DNA of 64,000 nt, from assembly GCF_019097595.1 (NCBI RefSeq), contig NC_080732.1:11798775-11862774 (forward strand), given 5' to 3'. The notes beneath the pieces were generated by a model. It ran no database searches. It saw nothing but the letters and a program-made list of their open reading frames with translations, and was not told the origin of the DNA. The position numbers and the translations under genes were made by a program. The DNA comes from Hemibagrus wyckioides (taxonomy: Eukaryota > Chordata > Actinopteri > Siluriformes > Bagridae). Positions 58,543 through 64,000 of the stretch are shown here, one piece after another (the stretch's first letter is position 1; each line of letters starts with the position of its first letter).

Positions 58543-58706
58543 AACAGCTTAGTGTAAAGTACATGTGTGTATCCTAACCTAACAGAAGTAGCACACAGAC
58601 AGCTTCGTACCATGGTTTTAACAGATCCACATGGACCGATGATATGCAAAGAGTTACTCTCACCGTGAACCGCTGTCCTCCTTAACAGCTCCAACAGGTG
58701 CCTAAA

Positions 58707-58767
58707 ACACACACACACAGAATACATCATACACACACACACACACACACACACACAGAGAATACAT

Positions 58768-58802
<35 letters not shown>

Positions 58803-58830
58803 TACATCATACACACACACACACACACAC
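58707..58830. repeat. (CA)n-AGAATACATCAT composite repeat
   Basis: Four blocks of CA dinucleotides are separated by agaatacatcatacac. It lies immediately upstream of the first recognised ORC4-like exon. Confidence 0.92.
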
Positions 58831-59831
58831 AGAATACATCATACACCTTTACAAAATATAGGTCTTAGCAGACACCTCATATAAAGAGTGCATTCTGTTC
58901 TAAAAACCCACTTGTACTTCGATTCCAAGCCCATGGGTTTACCCTCAGCACTCTCTGGACCTTCAGACATCAGAAGAACAATTTTAAAACAAAGATTAGC
59001 ATGCAGAGTGCAGACGACAGCGGATAGTACTTTAAAATCGATGTTTTTACAGCATACTCCAGCACTTCCTCTACAAACATTTACACACATATCTGGGTGA
59101 TTCTCACGAAATCTTGGTTTTAAAAATTTCAAACATGAAAATTTTAAAAATGCTTAAATTAACTTTTTTTTTTAGACATTAGCAACAAAGTCTGGAGTGT
59201 TTGTGAACATTAATTTAAAAACTTTTACTTACCATTTAACACCTTTTTGAACATAATTTCCAAAATAAGTCCTAAAAAATCTCATTACTGCAACACTGTG
59301 AAAACATTAACACTGATAGAAAAGCAAATACATTTTCACAGTTTTAAAAATGGATTATTAATAGTCATGCACAGTTACTTCAAGTTCTGAAATAATATTT
59401 ATTTTTAATTTAACAGTTTTTTAAATTTTGACTGATTTCTCTCATTACTGCAACACCGTCCACAATTTACAAACATTTTTTCTTTATATTTTGAAGAAAC
59501 CTGACATTTTTTCAGAATGACGTGACAAACCTGAGAGAACATCATTTTAAGATTCTGCACATGCATTTAAAATCAAAGTACTATATCTCTATTAATTAAA
59601 TTAACATCTAATAATCATGAGTTTCAGTAATGATATATAGGTTTCAGTAATGAGGTTAATTATTTGGGTAATGATAATAAGTATACTAGTCTGAGATTTA
59701 TACTGAGCCTTGTATACTTTTTCTTATACCTTGTATAAGAAAAACATTAAAACAGGAATAAACAGGACAACATTTCAACGTTTACCTAAAAAACATGAAG
59801 CATTTTACCATGGCACTAAAAAATAACTGAC
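58831..59831. other. Intergenic or intron, decayed coding-like sequence
   Basis: The minus strand at 59132-58839 has a Cys-rich open stretch (MCVNVCRGSAGVCC, LHANLCFKIVLLMSEG) of no known family. The word ctcattactgcaacac recurs at 59281 and 59440, and ggtttcagtaatgatata-type words follow near 59625-59660. This suggests an old dispersed repeat. Confidence 0.35.
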
Positions 59832-59915
59832 CACTGTCTTTTTTTCTTTTCATGTTGCTTCTTAGTCAGCTCTTCAGTTTTCTTTATTTTTCCAGTTTGT
59901 TTTCGTTTTTGATTC
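59832..59915 (-). CDS. Candidate small exon, lysine-rich
   Basis: On the minus strand, acceptor ccgcttccag precedes 59915 and donor GTCAGT follows 59832. The 84 nt encode NQKRKQTGKIKKTEELTKK then QHEKKKRQ with no stop. It loosely resembles the basic RKRR...GNIKxISEL segment of a multi-copy fish protein family of unknown function. No neighbouring exon was joined to it, so it is weak. Confidence 0.25.
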
Positions 59916-60010
59916 CTGGAAGCGGAAAGAAAGCATTACATTAAATTAGTCTCATAACATGGGGAAAAACATTTTATGTATACATCATCATATAGTATAG
60001 ACTTGATGCT

Positions 60011-60137
<127 letters not shown>

Positions 60138-60359
60138 CTATACTGGGCCTGAAGTTGTGGGGTGGGGTAGAGCTTAATTTTAGTCTTTGAAATGAATTGA
60201 AAAGTAAAGTAAAAAAGAAAATAAAAAAAACAAACAAATTACTAACAGAAGAACAAATAACTGTTTATTTATTATGTAATTAAATTACTAAATTATAACA
60301 AAATTGTGCAGCAAATTTATTAGGCTGCTGTCACTTTAAGAATCACACGACCTCCATGC

Positions 60360-60385
60360 TTTAGTGTGGCGGGAATTTCCCCCAG
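60360..60385. promoter_or_regulatory. Overlapping E2F-like and NF-kB-like words
   Basis: The word gtggcgggaatttccccc contains GGCGGGAA (E2F-type) and GGGAATTTCC (NF-kB type). It lies 1.7 kb upstream of the minus-strand ORC4-like exons. ORC genes are classic E2F targets, but a single word match is weak evidence. Confidence 0.25.
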
Positions 60386-60441
60386 TATGAACAGTCCACT
60401 CAGTCCAGCACCAAAGTCCTGTTATAGTAGTGGCTAAAGGG

Positions 60442-60478
<37 letters not shown>

Positions 60479-60879
60479 CTCATGTACATTTCCTAACACT
60501 GTAGGGTGTTTATTGCTAATTACACCTGCTGTAACATCTCCAAACCTAACCTCTCTCTCTCTCTCCTAACCTCCCTCTTCTGTACTCCTCCAGCAGTTCT
60601 GGGTTTCTGTAGAATTTTTCCCTGAAATTTGTCACCCTAACCTTTGCTAAAGCTTTTTTTCACACTTGCTGATTGTCTACAATGAAACAAATCATAAAGC
60701 AAAATATCAACATTTAGGAAATTTGAAATTAATATTAAATTCATAAGAGATATTTAAAGTTCTCTTTACCACAACTGCCCTTAAATGGTTGCGGCATATG
60801 AGAATGGTGTGTTGCAGAGGATGAGGTGCCTCAAGATGTTTTGCTAACAATAGAGAAGCCATGATGGTTTTACTCATTT

Positions 60880-60950
<71 letters not shown>

Positions 60951-61162
60951 TATTTTTTTAAATTCATGATTGGCATGGATATGGAACAGGATAATACATG
61001 AGACCATTCAGCAACGAATCTTTATAATCTTTATAATTGCGCTACCACCGTTTTGTCACAGCGGCGAGAGACTGCTAGTTTTGTTCCGGAAATTATTCAT
61101 TTACTAATTAAGCACTGAGCGGGAACATGCACTAGGAGAATATTAAGAACAAAAGGCCACCC

Positions 61163-61200
61163 TGGCAGCGGTGGGATTTGAACCCACACCTCCAAAGAGT
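61163..61200 (-). pseudogene. 3' half of a tRNA-Leu gene (second copy)
   Basis: Minus strand: variable arm ctctttggagg, T arm gtgggttcaaatcccac and acceptor strand cgctgcca, with no 5' half. Same truncation as 7831-7867. Confidence 0.7.
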
Positions 61201-61445
61201 GGAAATGTGGATTGGCTGTCCATATCCTCCACCTCCGGTTGAAGTGGCTTGTTCATATGAACTTACAGCATGTGTGTCCAACCAGCATGGGAATGCAGCC
61301 CAAGGTTGTGAAACACTTATGCCGAGTTCACACTGCACGATTTTCAAAGTAGTCGGATCACTGTTGTTTTCACGCTGCACGACTGTCTGGGGGAGCATTC
61401 AGTTGCTGCTGTGTGGCGCATAGCGGTAAAGAGGAAGCACACGCA

Positions 61446-61527
61446 CGACAAGGGTGGGACTGGAACCCACGCATGCAGAGCACAAAGGATTAGCAGTCGA
61501 TCGCCTTAACTTCTCGGCCACCTCGTC
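61446..61527 (-). pseudogene. tRNA-Ser (GCT), probably inactive copy
   Basis: 82 nt with acceptor GACGAGG pairing to CCTTGTC, D arm TGGCCGAGAAGTTAAGG and anticodon loop CTGCTAA. The anticodon stem ATCGA/TCCTT has T-T and C-C mismatches, and the T loop reads TTCCAGT instead of TTCGAAT. These changes probably abolish function. Confidence 0.75.
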
Positions 61528-61827
61528 AGGGGGTAACGCTTCCAAGGAGCCTTGTCAAAAGCAGGGGTTTTCTAATGGCGTGCAGGCTAGGAGGCTACCT
61601 TTCAATGATTTGTAGGCAGGTATTGAGGCATGCGGTCACGTAAACTGAAGGGTGCAGGCTAAGCATTCAACGAGAACCTAAGAGTTCTGTAGCATCCTAG
61701 TTTTTTTGCTCTCGTCTCAGACCAGGGGGCTTTCAGACCTTTATCCTGCACCATTTCCACGTTTTGCTGTTTTCAAGTCTGAGGCATAAGTTGCAGAACT
61801 GCGCAGGTTGACTACACTGCCTCCAGC

Positions 61828-61900
61828 TGCCGAAACCCGGGATTGAACCAGGGACCTTTAGATCTTCAGTCTAACGCTCTCCCAACTGAGCTATTTCGGC
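61828..61900 (-). tRNA. tRNA-Phe (GAA), second copy
   Basis: 73 nt with acceptor GCCGAAA/TTTCGGC and discriminator A. The D arm is TAGCTCAGTTGGGAGAGC, the anticodon loop CTGAAGA, and the T arm GGTTCAATCC. It matches the vertebrate consensus in the D arm better than the copy at 7136. Confidence 0.95.
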
Positions 61901-62035
61901 ACCTCTACCAGGCCTCTCCTGTATGTGTGAGTGATCAGGTTTTTGTCGGCACGACTGCACACCACGTCCAGACCGGAGAGGCAAACTTCTTCAGAAAGCG
62001 GTAGAGCTTTTTCCTTAAGGGCATAGACAGAAGGT

Positions 62036-62227
62036 CCTGTCCAGCAGAAAGCAAGATGTACTTCATTGTACTGATTGGAACTGCTACATAAGTATCGTGT
62101 TAACTAGGGCATCTACAGATTTATTTGACTGCAAACAAACAGTAGCATTTACATTTACAAGATTTATCAGATACTTTTATCCAGAGCAACTCACATTTAC
62201 ACAGCTGAGCAGTTAAGGGGTAAAGGG
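62036..62227. other. Spacer with short fish repeat
   Basis: Includes a fragment of the catttggcag family (cttttatccagagcaactca, 62172-62195). No gene. Confidence 0.55.
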
Positions 62228-62588
62228 CTTTCAAGTGAGCAAAAGGGTGAAGCAAGTGAGCACAAGGCTGAAGGCAGGAAGTGATGAAGGAGTCTTCTTA
62301 TAGGTTGCATGGAGTCAGCTGACCAGGCAGGGCATGGCACCAAGTAGACTGGGGGAACCGATTAGGCTTCTTCCTAGACAGAAGACACAAACATCTCCCT
62401 AAACAAAAGAAAACACAGAAGTAATACCAAGAGTAGGGAGGAAACCAGAATAAACCCACACTAGCACAGGGAGAACATGCAAACTCCACACAGAATGACC
62501 CCTGTCTGTTTAAACCCAGGATGTGAATCCAGGATCTTCTTGTTGTGAGGTAACAGTACTAACCACTAGGCCACCGTACTGCCCCCAG
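62228..62588 (-). mobile_element. Inverted SINE head with LTR fragment
   Basis: Reverse complement of 48068-48340. 62500-62588 is the SINE head (aaccactaggccaccgtact), and 62228-62458 is the start of the LTR (cttcttcctagacagaagac), joined at the same position as at 48195. The shared junction shows the nested pair was copied as a unit. Confidence 0.8.
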
Positions 62589-63250
62589 CTTTCACCTTTG
62601 CTTTTTGCATTGGTAATTGAACCCTTAGCAATTGCCATTCATACTGAACAATTGGGAGAGCTGGTACAGTTCACAAAATCTCAGAATGATTTTGCTCGCT
62701 GGTCAGCTCTCCCCATTTCTCTGGCTGGTCGTTTAAACTCAGTAAAGATGAACATTTTGCCTAGATTTCTGTATTTATTTCAGTGTGTTCCAATTTTTAT
62801 ATCTAAAACTTTCTATCTAAGACTTCAAACCAACACATCTCATCTTTTATTTGGAACAAATGACCAGCCAGAATCCCCAGGGAAATACTTTAAAAACCAA
62901 ACTGCCCTTCAAAATTTCTTATTTTACAACTGGGCGACAAATATACAATCTACACTGTTCTGGTTTCAGAGTCATTTCAGACTCTGTGATTGGGTCCCAG
63001 ATTGAGTCAGTGTTGAAGAGGGTTCTTGCTCCCCAGTCTCACCATCCTGACCAGCTGCACTACTGTGTGGTCCTCTTACTGCCATCTCACGTTTTCCTAA
63101 CAGTAATTCCATTGTCCGGCAATTATTTGTACAATTGTCAATGATATCTACATTGATATTATTTTTCCTAGCTTTTCTAACACAAAAATTCCCCCTTCTG
63201 TTCATGTTTTTAGATATTTTCAGTTCCAAAACTTTGTTAAAAACTCATTT
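62589..63250 (+). mobile_element. L1-type LINE segment (copy 3)
   Basis: The plus strand begins at SPLLFALVIEP and continues FTKSQNDFARWSALPISL, MNILPRFLYLFQ and FGTN-like sequence. It then has the 330-bp downstream part (ISDSVIGSQIESVLKRV) also seen in copy 2. It carries the palm-domain deletion shared by copies 1 and 2, and its 5' edge is fused to the inverted SINE. Confidence 0.8.
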
Positions 63251-64000
63251 CCCAACTTTTCGAATCTTCCACAAAAATCCCATCTAGATCAAATTCTTGA
63301 AGTACTTTCAGATAAAGGTTGTTTCCAACACATTAACATATATTTTGCACTTTTTTTAAAATATTTGGTATTATAAATCTCATTTATATAAAATTATACC
63401 TCATTTTTGAGTACTTTTTACAGCGGGTCAAATTGACCTGAAGATAACAGGAGGGTTAAATGATTGGAGTTTGCCAAATACTTTGATTTAACTGTTTTTA
63501 GAGAAACAATAATCAGAATGAGGACATTCTTAAAAAAGAGAGATTTGATTTGAAACCTGAACTGCTATCAGGACCATGCTGAACACCTTCTGACCAATCC
63601 AAATCAAGTATAAATTTTAATGTCAATACTGCACATAATTATCAAATAAAAGTCTATCCAGCTGTTATGCAAAAGTCTGTAATAATGTTTCTCTTGAGCG
63701 TTTTAATTAAAATCCATATTGTGGTGTAATTTATACACATTGATTTGTCCATTATGACTTTTGGACGCTTTATTATGTCCATTTTATGATGAAAAAGGAA
63801 TATAAACTGATATCTACTGGTTTCCTGTCAGGGTTGTGGACTGTTTTCTGGCCACTAGAGACCTCCACTGCCTTTTTGTTGGTTTCCAGTCTCTGTCATT
63901 ATGTCTAATAGGTGTCCCCTGTGCTTTGTTTAGGTTTGTGTATTTAAGTCACAGGGCCCTTCAAAGATGATGAAAATACTCAGATCTGTGTCTCAGCAGA
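63251..64000 (+). repeat. Duplicated block with LTR-like end (copy 4)
   Basis: Direct match to 34114-34745 and partly to 39930-40345. It is longer than the 34-kb copy in several places (for example tttgccaaatactttgattt near 63472). The LTR-like edge tgtcagggttgtggactg is at 63836. The window ends inside the block. Confidence 0.75.

Larger units (their letters stand above)
57064..58701 (-). pseudogene. orc4: Partial ORC4 copy, ATPase motifs altered
   Basis: Five minus-strand exons are 58611-58701, 58441-58516, 58270-58355, 57350-57501 and 57064-57237. They encode [17 protein letters not shown], the Walker A region [72 protein letters not shown] and EFP-like QDDFPDSKFSQEWN. This is origin recognition complex subunit 4 (AAA+), about residues 45-270 of a 436-residue protein. 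Walker A has GPCGSVKT where ORC4 has GPRGSGKT, and Walker B has ILEEF for ILDEF. The short exon between VVGDKVL and the DKSSSQPV exon is missing and the phases of its neighbours do not match. N-terminal and winged-helix exons are absent. It is probably a truncated duplicate, although exon frames are still open. Confidence 0.82.
60880..62035 (-). repeat. Right copy of tRNA-cluster inverted duplication (partner 7000-8125)
   Basis: Reverse complement of 7000-8125 with scattered substitutions. It begins with a (TA)n-(GA)n tract at 60885-60948 and ends at agggcatagacagaaggtcc. Confidence 0.88.

Overview
The window looks like nuclear DNA of a ray-finned fish. Genes are split by GT-AG introns, and the transposon set is typical of teleosts: several Tc1-like DD34E transposons, RTE-type, L2/CR1-like and L1-type LINEs, hAT remnants, a tRNA-headed SINE and an LTR element. 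There are also many GATA, CA, CTAT and AGAC microsatellites. I cannot name the species; an otophysan such as a catfish or characin is a guess.

Layout. Positions 1-3066 are a 33/35-bp satellite array. Positions 3061-5654 return in inverted orientation at 22488-25150. Between these arms lie a tRNA cluster (Phe, Ser, a Leu fragment), a decayed PABP-like gene (8562-10387), an ATACT array, a hAT remnant, a Tc1 remnant, six exons of a mitoguardin-like gene (minus strand, 18425-19554) and an RTE LINE. Positions 25.2-28.5 kb hold a CRE-bearing promoter-like region and a 33-bp minisatellite that is also a long open frame. Positions 28.4-36 kb are mainly transposon remnants. A four-exon gene of unknown function runs from 36153 to 47857 (+), with transposons and duplicated blocks in its third and last introns. 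Positions 48.0-49.5 kb hold an LTR with a tRNA-Pro-type primer site nested in a SINE. A plus-strand PABP pseudogene (49.5-50.2 kb) converges on an intact seven-exon minus-strand PABP-like gene (50532-53124). Positions 55.3-56.8 kb are a Tc1 element, and 57.06-58.70 kb are five exons of a partial ORC4 copy. Positions 60.9-62.0 kb are an inverted copy of the tRNA cluster, and 62.2-64.0 kb another copy of the SINE/LTR/L1 block.

Two themes stand out. First, much of the window is built from inverted segmental duplications at several scales: 3.1-5.7 with 22.5-25.2 kb; 7.0-8.1 with 60.9-62.0 kb; 8.1-10.5 with 51.4-53.6 kb; and 33.3-34.1 plus 39.2-40.3 with 45.1-47.4 kb. A misassembly or collapsed haplotypes should be excluded. 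Second, the best biological candidate is the minus-strand PABP-like gene. Its seven exons join in frame to a 450-residue protein that keeps RRM1, RRM2 and the C-terminal MLLE domain but replaces RRM3-RRM4 with an acidic, repeat-built linker. Its inverted partner near 8.6-10.4 kb is broken.

All homology statements are from memory of protein families. No database or alignment program was run, and block boundaries were read by eye.
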